Shown piece after piece: positions 1 to 11,935 of a stretch of DNA of 64,000 nt. Made by a program: the position numbers and the translations under genes. Origin of the DNA: Nymphalis io (lineage: Eukaryota > Arthropoda > Insecta > Lepidoptera > Nymphalidae); assembly GCF_905147045.1 (NCBI RefSeq), contig NC_065896.1:1513001-1577000 (forward strand). Direction: 5' to 3'. The stretch's first letter is position 1. Each line of letters opens with the position of its first letter. The notes beneath the pieces were generated by a model. That model saw only the letters and a program-made list of their open reading frames with translations, ran no database searches and was not told the DNA's origin.

Positions 1-246
1 ACTGCTCATAATTCGTTATACAGATTCAATATTCTGTAGGTTGGAGAATACTTTGCTAATATTGTAAGATAATTATTATAAGATAATGAAATTAAAATTA
101 CCATATCATTTTAATCAAAGTATTTAATATCGTCGCTTTATCGCTTGGATGAAACAACCGGCTGAATGTCCATCTACCTTTGACACCCTTTTTTTTTAAA
201 CATACGAATCATATTTGATGTACACACGCGCACAAGCACACATTAC

Positions 247-539
247 TGGTGGTAGAGCTTTGTGCAAGCTCGTCTGGGTAGGTACCACCCACTCATCAGA
301 TATTCTACCGCAAAACAGCAGTACTTATTATTGTTGTGTTCCGGTTTGAAGGGTGAGTGAGCCAGTGTAACTACAGGCACAAGGGACATAAAATCTTAGT
401 TCCCAAGGTTGGTGGCGCATTGGCTATGTAAGCGATGGTTGACATTTCTTACAATGCCAGTGTCTAAGGGCGTTTGGTGACCACTTAACATCAGGTGGCC
501 CATATGCTCGTCCGTCTTCCTATTTTATAAAAAAAAAAA
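247..539 (+). mobile_element. Family B poly(A) retroposon, full length
   Basis: Starts CTGGTGGTAGAGCTTTGTGC, carries GGTACCACCCACTCATCAG and ATCAGGTGGCCCATATGCTC, and ends TATTTTATAAAAAAAAAA. The end resembles L2-type LINE 3' tails of Lepidoptera, so it may be a LINE-mobilised SINE. Confidence 0.85.
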
Positions 540-1238
540 CATACACACTTGATTACGCTCTTCGAGTTATTTCAATTTATAGTTAAGACAATAATTAATC
601 TATGCATTCTTGAGACTGCAGCGTTGTTATAATTGAAGTGAGGGACGACGCGGTGTGATGTTACTCCTCTTATCTCTTGTTTCCTTTTATGATTCACTAA
701 CTTCACTACTATTTGACCATTGGTCGATGGCAGGAGATCACGTATTATGCAACCAACATTAAATATTTTAATCTGACATTGATCAACGTTCAGAAACTGG
801 GAGTTAGTAAAATAAATTATAAAATCTTTTAATTCCCCGTACAGTAAGAGCTTAACATGAGATGCTAGCTGACAGACAGACATATTCATTGTATAAGCTG
901 CGATGTTAATATTCTCAATGATTAATTATAACATAAATAAAACACATAATACATATTTCCATTTCAAATCTATGAATTTAATATGAAAAAGTATTTAAAA
1001 TTCAATACTCAATGATAGCTGTTATAACTTAGAACCTATGCACATTAACAAAACGGCGCTAAATCAATACGTAACGTGACACGGTTCCATATGACGTCTC
1101 ATCTCTATTGTGTTGTACCCTTGTCGCTGTTGGCAGTTGAACAATTATTGTCAGTCCAATTGTGTTATAGGGATGTCAAATGAACGTCTCTTATAAAATA
1201 TGATATTACTATTAATTAAACATTTTCTGTGATGAATC
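540..1238. other. Intergenic, nothing seen
   Basis: AT-rich; only a chance ORF on the minus strand. Confidence 0.5.
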
Positions 1239-1543
1239 TTTTTTTTTTAATATAATAGGCAGGCGGACTGTCAAATGAGCTACCTGGTAGTAAGTGATCA
1301 ACATCGCCCATATATATTGCTATATATAGAGATATATTACCATATATATAACCATTCCTTACATCGCCAATACGCCACCAACTTTAATAACTAGCATTAT
1401 ATCCTTGTCCTATGATTACACTGGCCCACCCACTTGTCACTCACCAGAAATATTAGATAATGCTATTTAGCGGTATCATAAAGTATGGATGGATGGAACT
1501 TAACCAGACCAATTTACATAAAGCTCTACCACCGATTAATGGA
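1239..1543 (-). mobile_element. Degenerate family B copy
   Basis: Antisense: a T-run, then GGCAGGCGGACTG, GCCACCAACTTTAATAAC, GATTACACTGGCCCACCCAC and AAAGCTCTACCACCG. Contains an AT microsatellite at 1310-1350. Confidence 0.7.
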
Positions 1544-1703
1544 TTTCTGCAAACCAATCTGATAGGTATTACTTATCCGCCGTTCATTCGCCTAACATCG
1601 AAACTAATATTCCTTGTGGATAGAGAATTGATTAGATTTGACTATTATTATTGAGTCAAATAGCTGCGTTACTATATATACGCATACATACTATTTCCTG
1701 AGT

Positions 1704-1860
1704 ATGTTTTTTTTATAATGTAGACAAAGGACCACCTGGTAAGTGGTCATCACCATTTGCGTCGTAAGAAATATTAACAATTCCCTGCATCACCACCGTA
1801 GGAACTAAGATGTTATGTCCCTTGTGCCTGGGGTTTCACTGGCTCACTCACCCTTTAAAA
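1704..1860 (-). mobile_element. Family B fragment
   Basis: Antisense: a T-run, GACCACCTGGTAAGTGGTC, GGAACTAAGATGTTATGTCC and CACTGGCTCACTCACCC. Confidence 0.75.
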
Positions 1861-2076
1861 ATACTAAATATAACTATACCTACCAAAACGGCATCACAAA
1901 CCCCTATCACCAAGTAAATTTCATACCAATTATACATATATCGACGATTTTGATGTCAAACAAATTAAATCAAAATCAATCAAATCTATTGGCACGCCTT
2001 GGGGGTAAGACCGAATCGTATGCCATGACGGAAAACGACATGACACTATCCTTCCGTCCCTTTCATTGGGGTTTAT

Positions 2077-2350
2077 AATAATAATAATATCCTGGGACAT
2101 TTTTCACACACGGCCATCTGATCCCAAATTAGATTGTACAGAGCTTGTACTATGGAAAACAGACAACTGATATACTACATATACTATTTTAATTATGTAA
2201 ATACACACTTTTATAAATAATTACACCCAGACTTAGGACAAACAGACATGTTCATACACAGAAATATCTGTCCTGGGTGGGAATCGAGCCCACAACCTTT
2301 GGCGTGAAAGGCAAACATCCAACCAACCACGCCAACTGGTTCGTCAAAAT
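2077..2350 (-). mobile_element. Family C tRNA-derived SINE, full length
   Basis: On the minus strand it begins with a tRNA-like head: TGGCGTGGTTGG as box A and GGGCTCGATTCCC as box B. A 200-bp body follows, and the tail is an (ATT)n repeat at 2077-2092. The head is SINE-derived, not a tRNA gene. Confidence 0.7.
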
Positions 2351-2476
2351 ATTTTCTTTAATTCTGCTGGCGTGTCGTAAATGCCGCATTATTTTCCAAC
2401 ATCCCCGTCTAAATTACTATTCTATAGCACTAACCAGAATCACTCTGGAATAAAGTTAGATAACAAAATTATCTGA

Positions 2477-2692
2477 CTACGGAATACCGAATAGTTTTAC
2501 AACGCTAAATCTACTTTTAAAATTCTTCACAGCATCTCGAACTGTGATGAAATTGGTCCCAAGTGGTCGATGAACGTAATCGCACACGTTTGTGCTAGCT
2601 TGCTTCAAAACTCCAGGGAGCAGCTCCCAATTTGCTTGCGAGATGAATGCCTTCCATTCATTCGAGACGGTCTGGACTGGTGGGTATTTTGT
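2477..2692 (-). CDS. Unrecognised 71-residue ORF
   Basis: Starts at ATG 2692 with context TTTAAAATGC, reads MRTKYPPVQTVSNEWKAF, and ends SRFSVVKLFGIP before TAG. The amino-acid mix (many W, P, V, few of the residues favoured by AT-rich chance) looks more protein-like than most short ORFs here. It could be the last exon of a gene or a transposon scrap. I do not recognise it. Confidence 0.2.
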   Translation of the reverse strand, partial: TKYPPVQTVSNEWKAFISQANWELLPGVLKQASTNVCDYVHRPLGTNFITVRDAVKNFKSRFSVVKLFGIP

Positions 2693-3072
2693 GCGCATTT
2701 TAAATCTATTAGTAATATTATATTGTAACAACTTAATTAATACTTTTTAGTATTTTTGTATTTAAATAATGATTGATGCTCGTCAGATGATTTTGCTAGT
2801 TTATTCAACTCTATTCAAGAAACAATTCGTTTTGCTTTCGGGTAGTAGAACTTCCTAAGAAGCGTAATTCAAAAGCTAATGTTAACTTGCTACTGGTTCA
2901 GATGACGGATAGCGGGATAAATGACAGTTACTTCCGTTTCAAAAATGAAAAAAAAATATTTAAACATCAGACCCGTAAATAAAACGAATAGGTTTTTACA
3001 CAGGGTAGCAAGTAAGCATTAAATCAGTTTTAAAATTAACACAGTTAATAAAGATTACTAAGATGCCACTAA

Positions 3073-3315
3073 GCCGAGATGGCCTAGTGGTTAGAACGCG
3101 TGATTCTTAACCGTGAAGTCGTGGGATCAAACCTGGGCAAGCACTATTGAATTTTCATGTGCCTAATTTGTGTTTATAATTCATCTCGTGTTTAACAGTG
3201 AAGAACAACTTCGCGAGGAAACCTGAATGTGTCTAATTTCATTAAAATTCTGCCACATGTGTATTCCACCAACCCGCATTGGAGCAGCGTGGTGAAATAA
3301 GCTCCAAACCAATAT
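3073..3315 (+). mobile_element. Metulj-like SINE (family A)
   Basis: tRNA-like head GCCGAGATGGCCTAGTGG, then GATCAAACCTGGGCAAGCAC and a body ending GGTGAAATAAGCTCCAAACC. The 3' end (CCCAGCAGTGGGACATT) is missing. Confidence 0.8.
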
Positions 3316-3937
3316 TTGATTTGATTTATAATGTTAGTTATCTAATATCCAATGCAATTGAAATTTTAAAAATAACACACTATGTAAATAAATTAAACCA
3401 ATAAAATTATATTTATAGCTATCAATCTGTTCTATGATTGGTCAATATTAAGGATATAATTTATCACAAAAACTGAATAAAACCGAAAAAATATTTTTTC
3501 GTGTCTTTATTAATAAAAAAATAAAAGAGCGTAGACAAATATGCTTAAATCATATTTTAATAAATCATTTTTTACCAAACATTTTAATTACACCCGCAGC
3601 CCTACTAGAAATAAATTCAAGTTACTTGTAGAATGCCGTAGTTTCTATACAACGTCATAATGCCATTCGCGTCTATTTATGGACCGGCATACTTATCCTG
3701 CTCTCTTTATTACATATATGTATGAACTGTAATGAGTAATTCAATAGGTATTTAGGTACGGAGTTCAAATGATGCTTTTATTTCAAGTTCCGCGATGGGA
3801 TACTATTTCCAAGTAGACGGAAGATAAAACTGCATCAATGGTTTGTTAACGTTCGAAGGTTCAATTCTGACATATGTTATCACGCTTCTAAACTTTACTG
3901 GCATGCTAAAGGTTACGGGTCAAATTTCATTGGTGCT

Positions 3938-4200
3938 TGCTTGGGCTTGAACTCGGAATCATCGGTTAAGAATCACGTGTTCTAACGACTGAGTCATCCG
4001 CTGGGCCATTATAAAATAAAACTACAATATCCGAAGATTCCAAGCACCAAGGAATTTTCATGAGCTTGTTTGTGTCTTGTGTACGCGTCTCGTACATGGA
4101 GGTGAAGGAAAATATCATGAGAAAACCTGCATGTATCCGACGACAATCAGCCTTTTGTAACCAACCTGGGTTGGAGTAGAGTGGGGGAAATTAGATCCTA
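3938..4200. mobile_element. Two family A-related pieces in opposite orientation
   Basis: 3938-4011 is a tRNA-like head on the minus strand (GATTCTTAACCGATGATTCC). 4040-4200 is a SINE body on the plus strand (GTGAAGGAAAATATCATGAG, AACCTGCATGT). They are probably two degenerate insertions or one rearranged copy. Confidence 0.5.
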
Positions 4201-5240
4201 CTTGTGGAACATTTACAGGTACTAAAGCTTACATTACTTTTTTAACTTTAATACAACATTGCAAGTTTTAAATGATGTACTAAAGAAAAGGAACACTAAG
4301 AAGTCCTTAGTCTTAAGGTTTGTTACAAATTGTTCAGGAACATTCCTGTAAACACAACTTTAAAACAAGTTCTTACAAGACTTAAGCATCTTATCTTTAG
4401 TTATTTTCTTTTTGTTTTAAGAAAAAGCATAACGTTCATGGGAAATGTTTTAAGACGCTTTCTTTCTATCAGCCTTTTCTGCTTAGGGAATAAAAAATAT
4501 CATAAAAATAGTTTCCGACGTAGTTACTTTACACTTAAACAAAATTTATCGAGATTACACAGATTACACAGCTTCATTTCAAAATTAAATGCTATCCATG
4601 CTGCGGATTCTGTAGAAGCCACACCTGCGTAATACAGTGATACAACAAAGACTTCAAAGTTAGCCGTACAAGTTTGAATGTAGCTTTCTCCAGGTCCTCG
4701 CTTCCGCTACCAAGTGATACAAAAATGATCGTGTCGCAGATCATCAGTAAATACTAGTTACGGCCACATAAAGAATATATTAATAATAAAATGAACAATC
4801 TTGGGAATTTTTGATCCCATATTCATCTTGGCATTACTTTTCTATTTGTTTTTTTTTCGTCATCACGTCCGTTTCGCTCTAATGTGGAAGTGTGTTTTAT
4901 TCTTTTAGTAAATTTATGTAGCTAAGTAAAATCAATAATTATACAACTTGCTTACCTAAAGAGAAATAAAGCGGTCTTTAAATTATTCACTTAAAACAAT
5001 TCCAAGAAATTCTAGATTTTTTTTTTATCTCATAAAACCTTTTACCTGAGAACTTTTTGTTAGATCAGTGCGAAGTTTTTGATGTTTCCCAGAGTATTGT
5101 TCTTAATTCAATTACGAAGCCAAGAAAAGTGATATTCTAGATTCTACTTGTAGGTAGGTAGTAGGTACTAAAAACCTATTAACTTATAGTTAACCGTAAA
5201 GCATCATTAATTACTTGCTTATAACCAGTGAAATATTTTT
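4201..5240. other. Intergenic, nothing seen
   Basis: AT-rich. A 100-codon plus-strand ORF (4330-4632) has no recognisable motif and contains a repeated GTTTTAAGA word; I treat it as chance. Confidence 0.4.
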
Positions 5241-5255
5241 AGAATCGCATACCTT

Positions 5256-5518
5256 TTTTTTTTCTCGCTGGAAAAACACATTTATGTGTTTCCCCCACAT
5301 GAGGGGGGGGGGTATGTGGGACTCGCCGGCGCTGAAGGCGCCGGAATACCCACTAAAAAACCAGCGGTACCCACTCCGTGTTGTCGGGGGACGTCACGGG
5401 ATCGCTTGCGCATACTACCGTGCCGTCCCGACGGTTGGCCCGCTTCTGCAGGCCTCCAAATCCTAGAAGGTTCTCGGGGTACAGAGACCCCCTAGCCCCG
5501 GCGACGCTCACGGCGGGA
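5256..5518 (-). mobile_element. GC-rich poly(A) retroposon with 15-bp duplication
   Basis: About 265 bp, far richer in G and C than its surroundings. Flanked by AGAATCGCATACCTT (5241-5255 and 5519-5533). The T-run at its left end is the poly(A) tail read on the minus strand. It holds CCGGCGACGCTCACGGCGGG and a G-run. I do not recognise the family; the overlapping short ORFs look like chance. Confidence 0.85.
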
Positions 5519-5574
5519 AGAATCGCATACCTTACATAATCATTACGATGATTTTTATATAAGCCCGTCTAATT

Positions 5575-5705
5575 AGGCACCGCTCATCATTTATTCTACT
5601 ACTAAGCAGAACTGATTGGCTTACTCGCACAAGCTCAAGGAACATAACATCTTAGTTCCCAGGAATATAAGGAATGTCTATGGTCAGTGATAAGCACAAA
5701 TACAT
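5575..5705 (+). mobile_element. Degenerate family B mosaic
   Basis: Short matches to the family B start (CACCGCTCATCATTTATTCT) and middle (AACATAACATCTTAGTTCCC). Confidence 0.5.
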
Positions 5706-6174
5706 ATTAAAAAAAACAAAACGGTATAACAAACGGTAATCATAAACATAATTCTTTTTCATCGTACAAAACTGGAAGTCTGGAAATAAAAGAACTGACA
5801 ATAACAGAAAATTGAGTCTGGATATAACAGAAGCGAATTAGTATATAAGAAATGACTTCTTGAAATACCGAAACCAATAGACAGATATCATTGGACAACT
5901 ATCATTTGACTGGCGGGATTAATACTCATGTACATAAGTAAATATAATAATATTATTTTATTATTGCTCAACGCATTAATTACTTTCGATAGAATTTATG
6001 ATACTGATATTATTGTTTTTAAAAATTTTAATATAATAATATATTATGTTAAAAGCAATTTTCATATGCAAACATAGTGTTATTCTATTTCTATGCGCGC
6101 ATTATAATTATTATAGTCTTTGTCGAATATCTTTGCCATTAGATAATCATAATCTGTTGGACTATTCTGTATTC

Positions 6175-6275
6175 AAACTCGCATCTCACTGCAGAAAATG
6201 GTCGTGAAATATCAGAAAGTGACATGCGACATTGACCATAATAATTACAACACAATACACGCATCGAAATAGATT
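6175..6275 (+). repeat. Repeat shared with 41400-41500
   Basis: CTGCAGAAAATGGTCGTGAA, ATCAGAAAGTGACATGCGAC and ACAATACACGCATCGAAATAG parallel the sequence near 41415-41500. Confidence 0.5.
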
Positions 6276-6429
6276 ACATGTCAAGTTAATAGTTACAAGG
6301 TGCGTAATGAAGTGAATTCTAGTGAGTTTCTAGTCTATTACAGAGTAGCTTTTGCAAAGTCCTACATTTCACATCGGTTTTCTACAGAATATATTTCGGA
6401 GAGTGTGCCCCGGAACTATTTAATTTGGT

Positions 6430-6715
6430 TCTTCCGTCACATTTTTACCATAGAACTGCGTAAAGATCTGCACCCGTACGTTGTTTATGTATCTAAAACA
6501 CGTACGAAACGACTTGCTTCCTCGTTTCTGATACGCACCGCTAAGATCTGGAATACCCTCCCGACCGCCGTTTTTCCCACCACCTACAATATGGGTACAC
6601 CTTCAAGTCTAGAGTGAATAGGCATCTTCTAGGCAAGCGCGCTCCATCTTAGACTGTATCATCAATTTCCATCAGGTGTGATAACAGTCAAGCGTTAGCT
6701 TATATACTTAAAAAA
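6430..6715 (+). mobile_element. LINE 3' end (L2-like), C-terminal coding remnant
   Basis: Codes HPYVVYVSKTRTKRLASSFL and RTAKIWNTLPTAVFP, the usual C-terminus of an L2-type lepidopteran reverse transcriptase. A short 3' UTR (CCATCAGGTGTGATAACAGT) and a poly(A) follow. Confidence 0.7.
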
Positions 6716-7381
6716 AAAACATAATTTAAATCTTCGTCACATTTGGCTATGATGATTTTTATTATAAAATAATTATAATAATAAACATTTATTTCAGAGT
6801 AAAAATCAATACAATTGTTAGTTATAATTTATATTATTTATTATGTTCTTATATAACATACATACGACATATATAATGTCGAACGTCGAAGAGTAAAAGA
6901 TATATATGGTCCGACGCCTTTGAGTCAATACGCTTTAGGTACGCAGTGGCTACTGAATGAGCATATGCAATAACTCTGATATTGCCTTCCCAACTCTAAT
7001 AGATCAACGATACAGATATGGTTTTTGGAGGCAAAATCAATTATTTACAGTTTCTATTACTATTCCACTGATCAGTGCCTAATAATACTGCAAAATATTA
7101 ATACCATAATAATCTTGTATAATATTGGTGTACTAACTCCGACTTGGGTGAGTGAGCCAGTGTAAATATTACAGTAAACTAATATTTTAGTTATCAATGA
7201 TGTTGGAGTATGTTGTCGTCCAGCAGAGTACAAGAGCGATTAAAGTGACCTTTCTGTCCTTTAATTACAATTTAATTTGATACACCTAATTTTTTTGTGT
7301 TGGTTTATTCCACTAGTAACTATCTAATTATAGTGATCTGAAGTTATTAAGTTAAGTTAATTATAGTTATCTGAAGAAAAA

Positions 7382-7634
7382 AGCCGAGATGGCCTAGCGG
7401 TTGGAACGCGTGAATCTTAACCGATGATCGGGGGTGCAAACCCGGGCAAGCACCATTGAAATGTTAAGTACTTTATATTGTGTATATATAATACATCTCG
7501 TGCTTCGCGGTGAAGGAAAACATCATGAGGAAACCTGCTTGTGTCTAATTTCATTGAATATAAGGTCCAAATTTTCTCCTCAAAATGGAGAGGAGGCCTT
7601 AGCCCAGCAGTGGGACATTAACAGGCTGTTACTA
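7382..7634 (+). mobile_element. Metulj-like SINE (family A), near full length
   Basis: Head GCCGAGATGGCCTAGCGG, body GTGAAGGAAAACATCATGAG and 3' end GCCCAGCAGTGGGACATTAA then CAGGCTGTTAC. Confidence 0.85.
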
Positions 7635-8244
7635 TTTGTCCTAGAACTGAGTACCCAGGAAACAGTACTAATGGCAAGTTACATTACATTCAAAGAAAAT
7701 ATACCATATCTGTTATTTCTCTAGTCTATCATAATCTCTGGTCCAAAATCTCTGCGGATCACAAGTATTATTGGATTTCTCACTACGATATTCCTTTTTG
7801 GATCCCGGATTTTTCTCTTGTTTGCCTTATCTAGGCTTTCATCCAAGGGTTATGAAAAATTAAAATCATTGAAGATTATCCACACCAAGGTTAAACAAAT
7901 AAGTCGAGGGTCCAAGTTATTGATCAATCAATAGGCAGATCTTGGAAAGTAAATCGATAGTTTATTTATTTATTAAATTTATATCAACATAAACGATATC
8001 TATCCTAGTTGTATAATTTAATAAGTAAATATTAATAATATATTCTAGAACTAAAACTAAAATTAAAACAAACTAAAAGATTTACCTGTGGCATAGTATA
8101 TATGTATATCAACATTACATATATTATATAAAATTATAAGATTATTGTTTACACATAATAGATCAGATATAATTATGCACCAATTACAATACTTGCTATG
8201 GGTTTGTTGTCAAGCTATAAACACAAAACAAACGATATTATTAG

Positions 8245-8350
8245 AGATATTATCCTTCACCGTCAAGCATGATATCACTTAAAAGCAAAAATTAAACACG
8301 TCACGACTCAGTGATGCTTGTCCAGGATCCAGGGTAGGGATTCAACTCGA
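8245..8350 (-). mobile_element. Degenerate family A fragment
   Basis: Weak match on the minus strand around CCTTCACCGTCAAGCATGAT and the following 80 bp. Confidence 0.4.
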
Positions 8351-9109
8351 ACAATTTTTTAATTGATTATTTAAATATATACTAATTTATAATATTAATT
8401 AGGATAAACAAATTCAGAAGAAAACCTACTCGAATATCTTATTAAAGTATTTTTTAACTTGATGCGAAATTCTAGATGCTAAAACAAAATGATGAAAGTT
8501 TTTCCAGCGTAGTCTATAAGTATGAACGGGGTCGGCGCAATTAGGAGCTGAAGCCTTTCAACTGGCCTGGGGGCATGCATTCGTATCACACCTGAATAAC
8601 GACGTCTCAGATATGAATGAACGAGGGTAAGAGGAGGTGCATTCCCGATGCACCATATTTATTATATTAGCTTCAAGTCTTGCTAAAGGAAGGTTTTTGC
8701 CAAAGGAAGGAATGCTTGTCTCTCTACGGTATTACAACTTATCTTAGATATAAAAAAAATGCTAAGGAAAATTACGAAAATGTAACACTATTTATTCATT
8801 TAATTTTTTGCGTTCCAATTTTTTCAAATTTTTCTCTAAAGAATTAGACTTATAGATTCACCTTAGTGTTTGTATATTACATATGATATTTTAGGGACTG
8901 TCTTACGTGAATTCTTAGTAGCACAGTTGTGATCTGCAGTAACCTGAATACAGATATATAAGATGAGGGTTTTGCCCAGAATTTGGACATTTATAGGTTG
9001 TTACTTGCGTTACGTACCTAACATTATATTAACCACATTCCGAATTTTCTACATTTTTTTTATAGAACATTTATGTCACATTTATACTTTAATTAGTTTT
9101 TGCTCTCAG

Positions 9110-9235
9110 CTTTGCCCTCGTGTTAGGGGCAGGGGGGCTAAAAAAAGTAGCCTATGCTATTCAGTGGCTTAACCGTAAAGGCGTAACAGAAGACAGAGTT
9201 ACTTTCATATTTACAATATTAGTATATTGTTAGGA
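9110..9235 (+). mobile_element. Helitron-like 3' end
   Basis: GGCTTAACCGTAAAGGCGTAA, AGACAGAGTTACTTTCATAT, then AATATTAGTATA: a common lepidopteran Helitron-like end. Confidence 0.45.
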
Positions 9236-10649
9236 ATATCTTCCGAAGGGGCGTGGCCTAGTGACTCGATTTGATCACGCAATGGTCGTCCAGGCTGACG
9301 TTACTTCACTTCTGCTTGGACTCTCGGTTGTGGAGGATATTTCATAAACAATATTTCAGTTGCTCAGTTTTAATTTCTTTGTTCTAGCTTTGGGTGTAAA
9401 TTGTACGGCTCGATATACGTTTACTTTATTGTGAACGTGTTGTTTGTATATTTGTTTTAATTATCTTTTTAAAAAACCTATTACCATCCCGATTCCTAAA
9501 GTTTACTATCAAAAAAACATCATGGCGTTAAAATTTAATTTTACTCATGCGAAATCAAGACTCGCAGTAGTTAATCTAAGATAATATTGTTGACTGAATA
9601 TCAATTGATCAATTTATAATCTATACATCCCCGAACCCCTTAGTAAGCTGACTAAGCTAACAAATGGGTGCTATGTTTGTACGTGCGAGTTTGCGTATTC
9701 AAATGAGGCGTTAGGGCAACCTCACATAAACTGAATCGATTTACGAATCAGTTATTGTTTATAGTCAAATGAGAAAATGAGCGACAAAAAAACTTAGCGT
9801 TGCTCGAGTTTCTATATTTGAACTGCAATAATAGTTAATAAGCACTATTCTTAGGATTCTTATTAGGATTTTAATTTGTATTTTGTTGGAATTATTTTAG
9901 TAGCGTCGTGTAGGTCTGGCCTTAAGGCGTTCGTATATATGTCTGTACATGCGTGTGACTGAAATGTAAATCTACTTTGAAGAATGTACGATATTTTGCA
10001 TTTACAACGTAGCAATATTAGAGGGAATGAATAGGGTCGTCGTCATCGCGGTGGTATTTAGACCCTGGACATATTAATCATAACTTTTATTTATTTATTT
10101 ATTTCGTAACCAACAGCGGTACATATATTTTTTGTACTACGATGAACATCATAACGTATAAAATAAAGCCAACGGACCACACAAAATCCTTCAACGTAAA
10201 TTCACATTCAAATTAACATCAATAAAGTACCTAATCAAAATAATTTCAAAAAAAAATCTTTGTGAAAGAAATTGCTAAAGCTAAAGTTTGTTCGTCGCGT
10301 GTTTTTTTTTATAAATTAATTTGCATGTATATTAGTTATTCTACCAAGGGAAAGGTCATTAAACTTTTTTATATTGGACGTTATCAGCTCAAAGGCAAGT
10401 GAAATATTACCATAATGGGAATGAAAGGGTGGATTGCATGTGCAATCTTGACTCGCTGATGTATCACGCGAAAACCCATTTTAAAAGCAATTAGTGAGTT
10501 CATTTTCTATATTTTTTGTCCGTTATATAAGCTTCATTTATTTATCATCTTGAATACAGAATGACTGGTCATTTTTTAAATAAAATTTCAATAATATTAT
10601 CAAAGGTACCAAATGTTTAAACAATCACTATATAGTATACTCATAGTAG

Positions 10650-10924
10650 TGAAGCTCAGATTGCCTAGTGGTTAAAACGCATGAATCTTAATCGATGGTC
10701 GTGGATTCAAACCCGGGCAAGTACCACTGAATTTACATGCGTCAATGGTTAATGGTGAAGGAAAACATCGTGAAGAAAACTGCACGTGTATAATTTCACT
10801 GAAATTCTACCACATGTATATTCCACCAACCCACATTGGAGCAGAAAGCGTGGTGGAATAAGCTTCTAACCTTCTCTTCAAAATAAGGAGAGGAGGCCTT
10901 AGCCCAGCAGTGGGACATTCACAG
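10650..10924 (+). mobile_element. Metulj-like SINE (family A), full length
   Basis: Head TTGCCTAGTGGTTAAAACGC, box B-like GATTCAAACCCGGGC, body and the 3' end GCCCAGCAGTGGGACATTCA. A LINE tail follows directly. Confidence 0.85.
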
Positions 10925-11130
10925 GCACAACCACTCTGTGAAACCAGCTTTCGCCGGCGACTTTTCCGAACCGATATGACATACAAACCTTCACGAAAAG
11001 AGTGTATTCATTCCTTAAAGGCCGGCAATGCACCTGCAAGCCTTCGGGTGTTGTAGGTGTCCATGGGCGTTGGTAGTTTCCATCAGGTGAGTCTCTTGCT
11101 TGTTTGCCCCCTCTAATATAAAAAAGGCTG
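10925..11130 (+). mobile_element. LINE 3' end (L2-like)
   Basis: A frame with stops reads [20 protein letters not shown], then GTTTCCATCAGGTGAGTCTC and TTTGCCCCCTCTAATATAAAAAA. Directly follows the family A SINE at 10650-10924. Confidence 0.7.
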
Positions 11131-11489
11131 CTATTTACGAAATAGGTACCGAGTTCTTGTAGTAATTCAAAACTGATCTGTCACTTTGTACAGTAATTCT
11201 GATGCAAACCACTTGTAGAAAAAGTTATATACTCACTATGCATAAACTCGATCTTGACTCGACGAGGACAGAAATATCGCTTTTGATGAGAGGAAGGTGC
11301 AAGTGAGAGAGGGTGACAATAATTCAGTACACCTTATTGGATTGTACGATAACTTATTAACATAAATAATATCGTTGGTGTCATCATATGATAATCATTA
11401 TGAATCAGATTCAGTTTGGAAATAAAACGAAATTTGAATAAAATATATAATTGGTTATAGAAAAAAACAACAAAAATATATTTTTTATC

Positions 11490-11495
11490 TTTATT
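11490..11495 (-). terminator. Polyadenylation signal of Adgb
   Basis: AATAAA on the minus strand, 10 nt after the TAA stop at 11506-11508. It lies in a very AT-rich stretch, so a later signal could be used instead. Confidence 0.5.
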
Positions 11496-11505
11496 AAAAT
11501 ATAAC

Positions 11506-11894
11506 TTATTTTTTCTTTCCTTCTTGTTTTTTTTTCGTTGCCGAAAGCGTTCGATTGAGCGCTTCACGAGCAATCGCGTCATCTCGTTCCTCTAAAACTT
11601 CATTAAGGGCCGGATTCCATTGTGAATCTGTTATGAAAATTTACGGTTTTTAAATTTTGAAACAACTTTTGAACGTCTCTACATGCTACAAGAAATTAAA
11701 AATAAAATAAACGCTTGGAGCTGTGACAGATGCAAAGTGTGCCTTCAGCTTATCACCAGTTGAATTGTCACGTTTTCGCTCTCATGAACTGTGACTTGAG
11801 CGGCTTGTAAGAGCATACGTTAGGTTCAAGTCAGAGTATTACTTAAATGAAACTAGAGAAAGTCTGAGATCAGATATCCATCAGCGAACAATAG

Positions 11895-11935
<41 letters not shown>

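Larger units (their letters stand above)
7635..10649. other. Intergenic, largely featureless
   Basis: Apart from the SINE fragment at 8245 and the Helitron-like end at 9110, only AT-rich sequence and a (TTTA)n run near 10087-10105. Confidence 0.4.

Noticed and set aside
2270..2350. tRNA gene on the minus strand
   Set aside because: Box A and B are present but the body and (ATT)n tail are those of a SINE also found at 58231 and 60538.
4330..4632. 100-codon ORF
   Set aside because: No motif, biased to residues expected from AT-rich chance, and built partly from repeated GTTTTAAGA words.
5215..5495. Overlapping ORFs of 69 and 83 codons
   Set aside because: They lie in the GC-rich retroposon and one begins in the flanking DNA.
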